The notes below the pieces were generated by a model. That model searched no databases and was not told where the DNA came from. It saw only the letters and a list, made by a program, of their open reading frames with translations. From DATFDN01 sp963767645 (GTDB taxonomy: Bacteria; Pseudomonadota; Alphaproteobacteria; Acetobacterales; Acetobacteraceae), in contig CAVYEW010000018.1 of NCBI GenBank assembly GCA_963767645.1, positions 565,036-629,035 of the forward strand: a stretch of 64,000 nucleotides of DNA. The letters run 5' to 3'. The position numbers and the translations under genes were made by a program. Below are positions 27,216-35,780 of this stretch, piece after piece; within the stretch, counting starts at the first letter, position 1; the number at the start of each line of letters is the position of its first letter.

Positions 27216-28409
27216 TCACGCGGCCTCATCCGATTGCAGCCCGAGCAAAAGGGCGGCCGGCTTCATGGTCCATCCCTGGATGGCGACGGACACGATCACG
27301 ACCACGAATACGACATTGAACAATACCCGTCCGGTCCTGACGCCGGTGAGCAGCGGGATGACGGTCAGGAAGATCGGCACCGCGCCGCGCAGTCCCGCCC
27401 AGGCGACGAACGTCGCCTCGCGGACGGTCCAGCGGAACGGGAGCAGACATGCCATGACCCCGACCGGCCGGGCGATCAGGATCAGCACCGCAGACACGGC
27501 AAGGGCGGGCAGGACAACCGGCGGCAATTCGTGCGGCGTGACGAGCAGGCCAAGCATGAGAAACAAGGCTATCTGCGCCAGCCAGCCGAGCGTGCCGAAG
27601 AAGCGCGTAACCGGCTGCCTGGCCGGGTGCTCGTGGTTGCCGACGATCACGCCGGCCAGATAGACGGCCAGGAATCCACTGGCGCCGAGCACCTGCGCGC
27701 CGCCGAAGCTGGCAAGCGCGCCGCCGACGGCGAGCACCGGAGCCACCGAGCGCTCCATGCGCAACCAGCGGAACAGCCAGAGCAGGGCGTAGCCGCTGGC
27801 CAGGCCGATGATTGCGCCGCCGCCCATCTCCTCCAGGAACAGCTGCGCGGCGTGGGCGGCGCCCAGCCCCTCGGGCGTTGTCAATAGTGCGACCAGCCCG
27901 ATCGTCAGGAACACACTCATCGGGTCGTTCAGCCCGGATTCGACCTCGAGCGCCGCCGTCACGCGGGACGGCACCGCGACGCGCGACAGGCGCAACAGCA
28001 CGGAGACCGCGGCCGCGTCGGTGGGCGCCGTGACCGCCCCGAGCAGGAACGCCTCGGGCCACGATACCCCGAACAGCAGGGCGGTGGCGGCGCCGACCAC
28101 GCCGGCGCTGATCGCGACCCCCGCCGTGGCAAGCGCGACCGAGGGCCAGAGCGCCTGTTCGAACATGTCGCGCTCGGTGGCGAGGCCGCCCTGGAACAGG
28201 ATAGCCGCGAGGGCCAGGCTGCCGACCAGGTAGGCGGCGGGGAAGTCGTTGAACACGATGCCCCCCGGCCCGTCCTCGCCCGCGACCATCCCGACCCCGA
28301 TGAAGACCAGCAGCAAAGGCGTGCCGATGTGGGCGGAAAGGTGCCCGGCGAAGATGGCGAGCAGGCAGAGCACGCCCGCGACCAACATGATCTCGTTGCT
28401 TGCGGCCAA
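27216..28409 (-). CDS. CPA1-type cation/proton antiporter (NhaP2/CvrA-like)
   Basis: Inner-membrane K+ or Na+/H+ antiporter of 397 residues with about 12-13 hydrophobic segments. It carries GGLATERDMF, TAPTDAAAVSVLLR and VESGLNDPMSVFLT, the ion-site motif of NhaP2-like CPA1 proteins, and WAGLRGAVPIFL near the end. It lacks the C-terminal TrkA_C/CorC regulatory domain of full-length E. coli CvrA. It is 68 bases upstream of trpG on the same strand and probably unrelated to it in function. Confidence 0.9.
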   Translation of the reverse strand: MAASNEIMLVAGVLCLLAIFAGHLSAHIGTPLLLVFIGVGMVAGEDGPGGIVFNDFPAAYLVGSLALAAILFQGGLATERDMFEQALWPSVALATAGVAISAGVVGAATALLFGVSWPEAFLLGAVTAPTDAAAVSVLLRLSRVAVPSRVTAALEVESGLNDPMSVFLTIGLVALLTTPEGLGAAHAAQLFLEEMGGGAIIGLASGYALLWLFRWLRMERSVAPVLAVGGALASFGGAQVLGASGFLAVYLAGVIVGNHEHPARQPVTRFFGTLGWLAQIALFLMLGLLVTPHELPPVVLPALAVSAVLILIARPVGVMACLLPFRWTVREATFVAWAGLRGAVPIFLTVIPLLTGVRTGRVLFNVVFVVVIVSVAIQGWTMKPAALLLGLQSDEAA

Positions 28410-28512
28410 AGCTGTGGCCTCCTCGGCATGTCGTGCGGCGCAGCTTGCCGCTTGCTAACCTGCTTTCCCAGGCGCAGCATCCGGGATTGGCAAAGATCAT
28501 GGGAGGCTTGCC

Positions 28513-28947
28513 ATGACGGTCGCCGCTATCCTCCGGCACAAGGGCCGGGAGGTGTTCACCGTTGATCCGTCGGCCAAGGTGGCGGAGGTCGCCGATGTGC
28601 TCATGCAGAAGGGCATCGGCGCCGTCCTGGTCGTGGACCAATCCAAGCAGCTCCTGGGCGTTGTCAGCGAGCGCGACATCGTCCGCAGCCTGAATGCGAA
28701 CGGCGCGGCAACGCTCGAGATGACGGCCGGCCAGCTGATGACGCGGGCGCTGCAGACCGCCTCGCCGCAGACCACGATAATCGAGGCGATGCGCAAGATG
28801 ACCGCCGGGCGATTCCGGCACGTCCCGGTGCTGGACAACGGCGAACTGGTCGGGATGGTGAGCATCGGCGACGTGGTCAAGGCCCGGATCATGGAGCAGG
28901 ACGAGGAGGTGGACAGCCTCAAGGCCTACATCGCCGGCGCGGCGTAG
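28513..28947 (+). CDS. CBS-domain protein (two CBS motifs)
   Basis: A 144-residue CBS pair starting MTVAAILRHKGREVFTVDPSA; motif one ends GVVSERDIVRSL, motif two MTRALQTASPQTTIIEAM to MVSIGDVVKARI. It belongs to the widespread small alphaproteobacterial CBS proteins that bind nucleotides and have no fixed partner. It is divergent from the antiporter and separated from livG by nearly 200 bases in which I see nothing recognisable. Confidence 0.9.
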   Translation: MTVAAILRHKGREVFTVDPSAKVAEVADVLMQKGIGAVLVVDQSKQLLGVVSERDIVRSLNANGAATLEMTAGQLMTRALQTASPQTTIIEAMRKMTAGRFRHVPVLDNGELVGMVSIGDVVKARIMEQDEEVDSLKAYIAGAA

Positions 28948-29144
28948 CGTCCAGGCTATAGCCAGCGTCCTGCGCGCCAGGGGTGGTCGCCGCGCCTTCG
29001 CCGACCGGCGCGGACAGCGGGCCCTTCGACTGCATGCGGGAATGTGCCGGAGCCGCGCGCGTCCGTTCCGTTCTTGCGCGGCGGCGGGGGTTATGCAATC
29101 TGGTTATTCACGAGGTTTTCACACGGGAAGGGGGACGTCCGGGG

Positions 29145-29912
29145 GTGTCCGACATCATCCTGGAGACGGCCGGACTCACGCGCGAGTTCAGCGGCTTCGT
29201 TGCTGTTGATGACGTGTCGCTGAAGATCCGCGCGGGCGACATCCACGCCCTGATCGGACCCAACGGGGCCGGCAAGACCACCTGCTTCAATCTGCTCACG
29301 AAGTTCCTGCAGCCGACGCGCGGGCGCATCGCGTTCAAGGGCAGCGACATCACCCGGCTCAAGCCGGCGCAGATCGCGCGGCTGGGGCTGGTGCGCAGCT
29401 TCCAGATCTCGGCGGTGTTCCCGAAGCTGACGGCGCTCGAGAATGTCCGCCTCGCGCTGCAGCGGGCACGCGGCAACTCGTTCGACTTCTGGCGGTCGGA
29501 GGGAACGCTGCACAGCCTAGACCACCGCGCGCACGAGTTGCTGCACGATGTCGGCCTCCAGGATTTCATCGATGCCACGGCGGGCCAGCTCGCCTACGGC
29601 CAGAAGCGCGCGCTGGAGATCGCCACGACCCTTGCTCTCGATCCGGAGATGCTGCTGCTCGACGAGCCTACGGCCGGCATGACGCATTCCGACGTCGATC
29701 GCGTGGTCGAGCTGGTCTCGCGCATCCGCGCCGGACGGACGATCCTGATGGTCGAGCACAATCTCTCGGTGGTGCAGGGGCTGTGCGACCGCATCACCGT
29801 GCTGACGCGGGGGCGGGTGCTGTCGGAGGGCGATTACGCCACGGTGTCGCGCAACCCCGAGGTGATCGCCGCCTATCTTGGCTCCGAGGCGCCGGAGGTC
29901 GAACATGCTTGA
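29145..29912 (+). CDS. livG: Branched-chain amino acid-type ABC transporter ATP-binding protein LivG
   Basis: Cytoplasmic ATPase of a HAAT-family importer, 255 residues from a GTG start (VSDIILETAGLTREFSGF). Walker A GPNGAGKTT, LivG-typical LGLVRSFQISAVFP, signature-like LAYGQKRALEIATTLA, Walker B LLLDEPTAGM and switch His in VEHN. An open frame extends 54 codons upstream, but the family start and a GGGAAGGGGG ribosome-binding site support the GTG. It overlaps livF by eight bases. The transported solute is uncertain because no binding protein is adjacent; urea, short amides and aromatic acids also use this family. Confidence 0.9.
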   Translation: MSDIILETAGLTREFSGFVAVDDVSLKIRAGDIHALIGPNGAGKTTCFNLLTKFLQPTRGRIAFKGSDITRLKPAQIARLGLVRSFQISAVFPKLTALENVRLALQRARGNSFDFWRSEGTLHSLDHRAHELLHDVGLQDFIDATAGQLAYGQKRALEIATTLALDPEMLLLDEPTAGMTHSDVDRVVELVSRIRAGRTILMVEHNLSVVQGLCDRITVLTRGRVLSEGDYATVSRNPEVIAAYLGSEAPEVEHA

Positions 29913-30600
29913 GGTGCGCGACCTGAACGCCTGGTACGGCGAAAGCCACATCCTGCACGGCATGGAGTTCGACGTGCAGGAAGGCGAGGTCGTCACGCTG
30001 CTGGGGCGCAACGGCGCCGGCAAGACCACCACGATGAAGGCAATCATGGGCCTGGTGCCGCGCCGGCAGGGCGCGCTCCGGTTCCGCGGCCGCGACCTGA
30101 TCGATGCCTCCTCGGAGCGGATTGCCCGTGCCGGCATCGCGCTCTGCCCGGAGGAGCGGGGCATCTTCGGGTCGCTGAGCGTCACCGAAAATCTGATGCT
30201 GCCGCCGGTGATCGCACCGGGCGGGCTGGATGTCCCGACGATCTACGAGCTGTTCCCCAACCTGAAAGAACGGGCGCGCACCGCGCAGGGGACCAAGCTC
30301 TCGGGCGGGGAGCAGCAGATGCTCGCCATTGCGCGCATCCTGCGCACCGGGGCCAAGCTGCTGCTGCTCGACGAGCCGACCGAGGGGCTGGCGCCGGTGA
30401 TCGTCCAGCAGATCGGCCGCACCATCCGCGAGATCAAGAATTGCGGTTTCACCGTGCTGCTGGTCGAGCAGAACTTCCGCTTCGCGCAGACCGTCGCCGA
30501 TCGGCATTATGTGGTCGAGCACGGCCGGGTGATCGATATGATCCCGAACCACCGGCTGGAAGCCAGCATGGACAAGCTGCATGAATATCTGGGCGTCTAG
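29905..30600 (+). CDS. livF: Branched-chain amino acid-type ABC transporter ATP-binding protein LivF
   Basis: Second ATPase of the importer, 231 residues, starting MLEVRDLNAWYGESHILHG inside the end of livG. Walker A GRNGAGKTTTMKAIMG, LivF-typical PEERGIFGSLSVTENL, signature LSGGEQQMLAIAR, Walker B LLLLDEPTEGL, switch His replaced by Gln in VEQNFRF as is normal for LivF. It is followed 24 bases later by the permease livH. Confidence 0.93.
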   Translation: MLEVRDLNAWYGESHILHGMEFDVQEGEVVTLLGRNGAGKTTTMKAIMGLVPRRQGALRFRGRDLIDASSERIARAGIALCPEERGIFGSLSVTENLMLPPVIAPGGLDVPTIYELFPNLKERARTAQGTKLSGGEQQMLAIARILRTGAKLLLLDEPTEGLAPVIVQQIGRTIREIKNCGFTVLLVEQNFRFAQTVADRHYVVEHGRVIDMIPNHRLEASMDKLHEYLGV

Positions 30601-30624
30601 CGGGCGCGTGACGAGGGCTGACCG

Positions 30625-31512
30625 ATGCACATGATCCTGGGGGTACCCGCGCCGCTGCTGTTCGGCCAGCTTCTGCTCGGCCTGATCAACGGCGCCTTCT
30701 ACGCCATGCTCGCGCTCGGCCTCTCGATCATCTTCGGGATGCTGAACATCATCAACTTCGCCCACGGCGCCCTGTTCATGATGGGCGCGTTCGCGGCCTG
30801 GATGCTGCTCAACTATGTAGGCATCGGCTACTTTCCCGCGCTGATCCTGGCGCCGCTCATCATCGGCGCGTTCGGCATCGTGTTGGAGCGGACCTTGATC
30901 AGCCAGCTCTACAAGCTGGACCACCTGTACGGGCTGCTGCTGACCTTCGGTCTGGCGCTGGTCATCGAGGGGCTGTTTCGTAACTATTACGGCAGCTCCG
31001 GGATGCCCTACGAGATCCCGTCGGTGCTGCAGGGCGCCAAAAATCTCGGCTTCATGTTCATGCCGATCTATCGCGGCTGGGTGGTCCTGGTGGCGTTGGT
31101 GGTGTGCATCGGGACCTGGCTCTTGATCGAAAAGACGTTCCTGGGCGCGCGGCTGCGGGCCGCCACCGAGAACCCGGCTCTGGTGCGCGCCATGGGCATC
31201 AACGTGCCCAGGCTAATCACCATCACCTATGGCGGCGGTGTTGCGCTTGCGGCGTTCGCCGGCGTGCTGGCGGCGCCGATCTACTCGGTGAACCCCGACA
31301 TGGGGGACAACTTCATCAACACGGTGTTCGCTATCGTCGTCATCGGCGGCATGGGCTCGATCCTGGGCTCGATCGTCACCGGCTTCGGCCTCGGCGTGAT
31401 CGAGGGCGTGACCAAGGTCTTCTATCCGCAGGCTTCCGCGACCGTGGTCTTCCTGGTGATGATCCTCGTGCTGCTGTTCCTGCCCCGTGGCCTGTTCGGA
31501 AAGACCGCCTGA
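30625..31512 (+). CDS. livH: Branched-chain amino acid-type ABC transporter permease LivH
   Basis: Inner-membrane permease of 295 residues with about eight hydrophobic segments. Family motifs LLLGLINGAFYAMLALGL, FGMLNIINFAHGALFMMGA and VIGGMGSILGSIVTG are present. The downstream livM starts at the stop codon region (one base between), so the genes are coupled. Confidence 0.93.
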   Translation: MHMILGVPAPLLFGQLLLGLINGAFYAMLALGLSIIFGMLNIINFAHGALFMMGAFAAWMLLNYVGIGYFPALILAPLIIGAFGIVLERTLISQLYKLDHLYGLLLTFGLALVIEGLFRNYYGSSGMPYEIPSVLQGAKNLGFMFMPIYRGWVVLVALVVCIGTWLLIEKTFLGARLRAATENPALVRAMGINVPRLITITYGGGVALAAFAGVLAAPIYSVNPDMGDNFINTVFAIVVIGGMGSILGSIVTGFGLGVIEGVTKVFYPQASATVVFLVMILVLLFLPRGLFGKTA

Positions 31513-31513
31513 G

Positions 31514-32500
31514 ATGTCTGCAACCACTCGCGACGCCGTCGCCTTCCGGGCCGCGCGCCCTTCGCTGATTTTCGGCTACACCCGCAGCCAGGCGGTCGCC
31601 TTCCTGGTCATGCTCGTGCTGGTCGTGGTGCTGCCGTACTTCCTGTATCCCGTGTTCCTGATGCGGGTGCTGATGACCGCGCTGTTCGCCTGCGCCTTCA
31701 ACCTCATGCTCGGCTATGTCGGCCTGCTGTCCTTCGGTCACGCGGCCTTCTACGGCATGGGCGCCTACGTCGCCGCCTGGACGGCGAAGAACTGGGGCAT
31801 CGACTCGATGCTGGCGATCATCCTGGGTGGCGGCACCGGGGCGGTGCTGGGGCTGTTCCTGGGCTACCTCGCCATCCGCCGGTCGGGCATCTATTTCGCC
31901 ATGATCACGCTGGCCTTGGCGCAGCTGGTATATTTCTTCTGCCTGGAGGCGCCGTTCACCGGCGGCGAGGACGGCATCCAGCAAGTGCCGCGCGGCCACG
32001 CCTTCGGGCTGCTGTCGCTCTCCAACGACATGCACATGTACTGGTTCACGGCCGGCATCTTCATTGCCGGCTTCCTGCTGATCCACCGGGTGATCCATTC
32101 GCCGTTCGGCCAGGTGCTGAAGGCGATCCGGGAGAACGAGCCGCGCGCCATCTCGCTCGGCTATCGCACCAACGATTACAAGCTGATCGCGTTCGTGATC
32201 TCCACCGCGCTCTCGGGCATCGCCGGGGCCACGACGTCGATCGTGTTCGGCATCGCGACCCTGGACGGGGTGCATTACTCCCGCTCGGGCGAGGTCGTGC
32301 TGACCACCTTGCTGGGCGGGCTGGGCACGGTGTTCGGCCCGGTGGTCGGCGCCATCGCCACCACCTCCATGGAGAACTATCTGGCGCAGTTCGGCTCCTG
32401 GGTCACGGTCACGCAGGGCGCCATCTTCGTCATCTGCGTGATCGCCTTCCGGCGCGGCATTGTGGGCGAGATCGCGGCGGCGCTGCGGCTGTCGCTGTAG
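31514..32500 (+). CDS. livM: Branched-chain amino acid-type ABC transporter permease LivM
   Basis: Second permease subunit, 328 residues, starting MSATTRDAVAFRAARPSLI. Motifs GYVGLLSFGHAAFYGMGAY, RSGIYFAMITLALAQL and LLGGLGTVFGPVVGA fit LivM. It completes the livG-livF-livH-livM order. No periplasmic binding protein gene lies upstream or downstream, so it must be encoded elsewhere. Confidence 0.92.
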   Translation: MSATTRDAVAFRAARPSLIFGYTRSQAVAFLVMLVLVVVLPYFLYPVFLMRVLMTALFACAFNLMLGYVGLLSFGHAAFYGMGAYVAAWTAKNWGIDSMLAIILGGGTGAVLGLFLGYLAIRRSGIYFAMITLALAQLVYFFCLEAPFTGGEDGIQQVPRGHAFGLLSLSNDMHMYWFTAGIFIAGFLLIHRVIHSPFGQVLKAIRENEPRAISLGYRTNDYKLIAFVISTALSGIAGATTSIVFGIATLDGVHYSRSGEVVLTTLLGGLGTVFGPVVGAIATTSMENYLAQFGSWVTVTQGAIFVICVIAFRRGIVGEIAAALRLSL

Positions 32501-32535
32501 GAGTGCGTGGCGGTCGTGCTGCCGGGGCGGGGCAG

Positions 32536-32934
32536 CTATCCGGCCGGCACGACCGCCGGCGCACCTTTGTCCTTCACGAACACTACCAGGAACTTCGCGG
32601 GTTCCGACTGGCTCGCGTTCCTCGACACGACATGGATGTCATCCGGGCCTTCGTAGAAGGTCTGGCCCGGCCCAAGCGTCTGGGCAGGCCCGCCCTTCAC
32701 CTGCATGACCACCGATCCCTCGAGCACGTAGACGAAGGTCTGGGCGTTGTGCCGATGCGGGCTGGAGGAGCCGCCGGGGGGATACTCCACGGTCAGCAGC
32801 ACCACCTCCTTGCCCGGCGCGGCTGCTAGGTCGCGCGACATCAGCGGCACGATTTTCGCGTCATCCGCAATGGCGGGAGGGACGCTCATCGCCAGCATCG
32901 CGCAGGCCAGTGCCGCTCCTGCCACTCGGCTCAT
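32536..32934 (-). CDS. Secreted cupin-domain protein
   Basis: A 132-residue protein with a signal peptide (MSRVAGAALACAMLAMSVPPAIADD) and one cupin barrel: motif 1 EYPPGGSSSPHRHNAQTFVYVLEGSV with metal-type His residues, motif 2 LGPGQTFYEGPDDIHVVSRN. Single-domain periplasmic cupins of this kind have no firm function. The start has a GGGAGGAAG ribosome-binding site. It converges with livM. Confidence 0.87.
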   Translation of the reverse strand: MSRVAGAALACAMLAMSVPPAIADDAKIVPLMSRDLAAAPGKEVVLLTVEYPPGGSSSPHRHNAQTFVYVLEGSVVMQVKGGPAQTLGPGQTFYEGPDDIHVVSRNASQSEPAKFLVVFVKDKGAPAVVPAG

Positions 32935-33010
32935 GATCTTCCTCCCTGAGCACGGCACGAATCCAATGCGAGTCGTGCGCAGCGGTCAAGCCATCGCGGC
33001 GCCGCCTCGG

Positions 33011-33739
33011 TCAGAACCGCGTGGTCAAGTCGGTCAGCCATGCCGGGGAGGCCGCGACCAGGGCAGTCTCTACGGCGCGGTCGGCGCCGCTCAGGATCAG
33101 GGCCGCGACCGCCAGAGCGGCGCCGCCGAGGAGCAGCTTTCCGGTCTTCCCCGCGCCCATGAGCCTGCCGCGCCAACGGCCGAGAGCCTCGCGCGAGAGC
33201 ATACCGGCCGCCAGGAGCGGAACCGCCGTCCCAACCCCGAACGCCATCATGACGGTCGCGACCCCAGCAAGACTCCGCCCCTGCGCCGCCAGGACCGAGG
33301 CCGCGCCGAGGGTTGGCCCCACGCAGGGGCTCCATACCGCCCCGAGCAGCACTCCGAGCAGGAACTGCCCGCCGAGCCCCTCCGGCGTGATGCGCGCGAT
33401 CAGCCGGTGGCCGGCGTTGCTCACTCCACCCGTCGCCAGGGAGAAACGCTGCTGCAGGACATCGCTGAGCAGGACCAGGCCAAGCAGCGCCAGCAGCACG
33501 GCGGAGATGTCGCGGAAGACATCGCCGTCCAGCCCGATCGAGAAGCCGATCGTGGCGACGAACAGGCCGATCCCGACGAAGGAAGCGACCAGCCCAGCTG
33601 CCAGCGCGGATGGGCCCAGTCGATGGGCGGCCGCCGCGGGACCCAGCACCAGGGGAAGAAGCGGCAGCACGCATGGCGACAGGATCGAGAGCACCCCGGC
33701 GAGGAAGCCGAAGCCGATACTCCCGAACGGCAGGCCCAT
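33011..33739 (-). CDS. CcdA/DsbD-type transmembrane thiol-disulfide electron carrier
   Basis: A 242-residue inner-membrane protein with six or so helices and the two redox cysteines of the family, one in ILSPCVLPLLPL and one in WSPCVGPTLGAAS. CcdA-type proteins pass electrons from cytoplasmic thioredoxin to periplasmic partners for cytochrome c maturation or oxidant repair. It is 12 bases downstream of a periplasmic thioredoxin-like gene, its probable electron acceptor. Confidence 0.92.
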   Translation of the reverse strand: MGLPFGSIGFGFLAGVLSILSPCVLPLLPLVLGPAAAAHRLGPSALAAGLVASFVGIGLFVATIGFSIGLDGDVFRDISAVLLALLGLVLLSDVLQQRFSLATGGVSNAGHRLIARITPEGLGGQFLLGVLLGAVWSPCVGPTLGAASVLAAQGRSLAGVATVMMAFGVGTAVPLLAAGMLSREALGRWRGRLMGAGKTGKLLLGGAALAVAALILSGADRAVETALVAASPAWLTDLTTRF

Positions 33740-33751
33740 GCCGGTGCCGGC

Positions 33752-34153
33752 TTACGTCGCGGCCTTCTCGAGTAGCGCCTTGATGGCGGACGGGTTGGTC
33801 TCCCCAGTCGAGCGTCCCTTCTCGGCGGTGCCGTGGAACACGATCAGCGTGCTCTGCATCCGCGCGCCCATCCCGCGGACCACGTCCTTCTGGGTGTCGA
33901 AATCAGCCTTGTAGATGGCGAGGTCGCGGAACGCGGGATCGTTCTCCAGCTGGCTCAGGATCGGGCGCTGCTTGGCGCAGGTCGGACACCAGCTCGCGGT
34001 GATGTAGACCAGGATCGGCTTGTCCGCGTGCTGTGCGGCGGCAAAGGCAGGCTGGGTGAAAGGCGCTTCCGTCGCGGCCCAGGAGATCGGGCAGACGGCG
34101 ACGGTGAGGCCAGACGCCAGCAGGGCGGCAGACAGGAACTTGGCGTGGCGCAT
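33752..34153 (-). CDS. Periplasmic thioredoxin-fold protein
   Basis: A 133-residue protein with a signal peptide (MRHAKFLSAALLASGLTVAV, cleaved near SWAATEA) and a thioredoxin fold with active site WCPTC in ITASWCPTCAKQRP. The start has a GAGGAG ribosome-binding site. It is the upstream partner of the CcdA-like gene. The STLIVFHG segment lacks the usual cis-Pro spelling (TP) of thioredoxins, so it may be a specialised reductase. Confidence 0.9.
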   Translation of the reverse strand: MRHAKFLSAALLASGLTVAVCPISWAATEAPFTQPAFAAAQHADKPILVYITASWCPTCAKQRPILSQLENDPAFRDLAIYKADFDTQKDVVRGMGARMQSTLIVFHGTAEKGRSTGETNPSAIKALLEKAAT

Positions 34154-34268
34154 CTTGGTCTCCTCGGCCGGCTCATGGGATTCAGTCCCGCCGCCAGCGC
34201 ATCCGGGCAGCGGATAATCGTAAGTTCGCTCCGCGCGAGCGAAAGTTACACCGAAGGAAGAACGTGCA

Positions 34269-35240
34269 TTAGCCTTTCCGCCCGCCGTCGTCAGCAGGGG
34301 CTCGCATCAGGATCGTACCGATCGACTCAAATCTGCCGGCTTCGCTCCATAGTTCACCGCCACAGGCTGGGCAGGGCTTAGCTGGCATCAGCGCACCCTC
34401 GACGACGATCTGCGCTGGCCCGACGTTTACCTTGAAATCGTATGTGGAGTTGCATCGCTCGCAACGGACTGTAGGCATCCGGGGCCCCGCCTCAACCCTC
34501 GTGAGCGTCGTGGTGGATGCTATGTAATTGCCAAGTCGTGGGTAGCCCCGGCTCTGGGATATGAACCGATAGGAATTCATGATTCCCGCTAGGAATGCGA
34601 GAACCCCATCGAACTCGTCGCTGTCGGTTGCGCCATACCAGGAACGGTTATTCTCGAACCAATACTCCCTGCCCGCGACACACAAGGCCCTTATAGCAGG
34701 TAGGGACCTGCCCTGGACTTCCTTGTAGCGGTCTATCTCGGATCGTCCCCGGCCCGTTAGGTCGCTGCCTAGTGCGAACAGTACGCTCCGTACTTTCTCA
34801 ATCCTGTGATGTTTCTCCTGGCGCGCATCATCTGCCAAACCAGGACGGTAGCCAAAGTTGCTCAGGAGCTTGAGGGCATTCTCGTGCGCAGATTGGAGTT
34901 CGCCCTTATTCAGCGTCGTTTTCACCTCGATGGCATACAGGACTGCCTCAATCGGAAAAATGCCGATGCGGTCATCAATCAGCAGCGGCGGTAAGATGTT
35001 CCTATCATAGAGAATGATGTCGACCTGCGTTGAGAGGCGGCCTGTGTATGAGCATAAAATCTGGCCCGAACCAACGCCGATATCTGCCGGTAGAAGAGGA
35101 CGGAAGAGCTGAGAAACCAAGACTTCTAGAAAATCCCCCTTCAATCCTTGGTGGGTCACGCAGCCCGCTGCTCGCGCGAGCCCAATGGCCGCGGAGACTT
35201 TAGCTCTCAGCAGGCTCTGAAATGCGTTTCTGTCTGCCAC
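34269..35240 (-). CDS. DUF6602-like predicted nuclease with C-terminal zinc ribbon
   Basis: A 323-residue protein of unknown function. The N-terminal part reads HQGLKGDFLEVLVSQLFRP, STQVDIILYDRN and LYAIEVKTTLNK, which together fit the Glu...Asp...Glu-x-Lys core of a PD-(D/E)XK nuclease fold; the GSGQIL...PLLIDD spacing recalls DUF6602 proteins. The C terminus has a two-knuckle zinc ribbon, CERCNSTYD and CPACGG. Base composition is clearly less GC-rich than its neighbours, and the flanks (35241-35321) are AT-rich, so it was probably acquired by transfer. It stands alone, with no restriction or mobile gene beside it. Confidence 0.7.
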   Translation of the reverse strand: MADRNAFQSLLRAKVSAAIGLARAAGCVTHQGLKGDFLEVLVSQLFRPLLPADIGVGSGQILCSYTGRLSTQVDIILYDRNILPPLLIDDRIGIFPIEAVLYAIEVKTTLNKGELQSAHENALKLLSNFGYRPGLADDARQEKHHRIEKVRSVLFALGSDLTGRGRSEIDRYKEVQGRSLPAIRALCVAGREYWFENNRSWYGATDSDEFDGVLAFLAGIMNSYRFISQSRGYPRLGNYIASTTTLTRVEAGPRMPTVRCERCNSTYDFKVNVGPAQIVVEGALMPAKPCPACGGELWSEAGRFESIGTILMRAPADDGGRKG

Positions 35241-35321
35241 TTGCCAAACTTCCTGTCGACGACTGCAATTATTCCATTTTGGTGGCAGACTATGATTTTG
35301 ATTGCTTTGATTGCGTTGTCT

Positions 35322-35780
35322 TCATGACTTAACCCCCAACCTGGCTCGCGCCGCCGTCGCCAGCCTGTCCACCCGCTCGTTCATCGGATCACCCGAGTGC
35401 CCGCGCACCCATCGCCAGTCGATCTCGTGCGCCGTCGCCGCCTCCAGCAGCTTCCGCCACAGATCCATGTTTGCGACCGGGTCGCCGGCGGCGTTGCGCC
35501 AGTTGCGGCGCACCCAGCCGGTGTGCCAGCGGGTGACGCCGAGCCGGACATAGTCGCTGTCGGTGTGCAGGACCACGCGGCAGGGGCGGGTCAGCGCCTC
35601 CAGCGCCTTGGTCGCCGCGGTCAGCTCCATGCGGTTGTTGGTGGTGGCTGCCTCGGCGCCGGACAGTTCGCGCTCGGTGCCGCGGAAGCGCAGGATCGCG
35701 GCCCAGCCGCCCGGACCGGGGTTAGGCTTGCAACCGCCATCGGTCCAGACCTCCACGATCTCGGCAGGATCACAGCCCAT
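35322..35780 (-). CDS. rnhA: Ribonuclease HI
   Basis: Cleaves RNA in RNA-DNA hybrids. The 152-residue protein has the four catalytic acids in VWTDGGCKPNPGPGGW, NNRMELTAATKAL, LHTDSDYVRLG and NERVDRLA, plus the basic handle region (WVRRNWRNAAGDPVAN). Its start overlaps the end of thrB by 11 bases, the usual ispH-thrB-rnhA order of Rhodospirillales-type genomes. Confidence 0.97.
   Translation of the reverse strand: MGCDPAEIVEVWTDGGCKPNPGPGGWAAILRFRGTERELSGAEAATTNNRMELTAATKALEALTRPCRVVLHTDSDYVRLGVTRWHTGWVRRNWRNAAGDPVANMDLWRKLLEAATAHEIDWRWVRGHSGDPMNERVDRLATAARARLGVKS

Noticed and set aside
28983..29144. N-terminal 54-codon extension of livG
   Set aside because: The extension has no similarity to LivG proteins, and the GTG at 29145 has a good ribosome-binding site at the family start.
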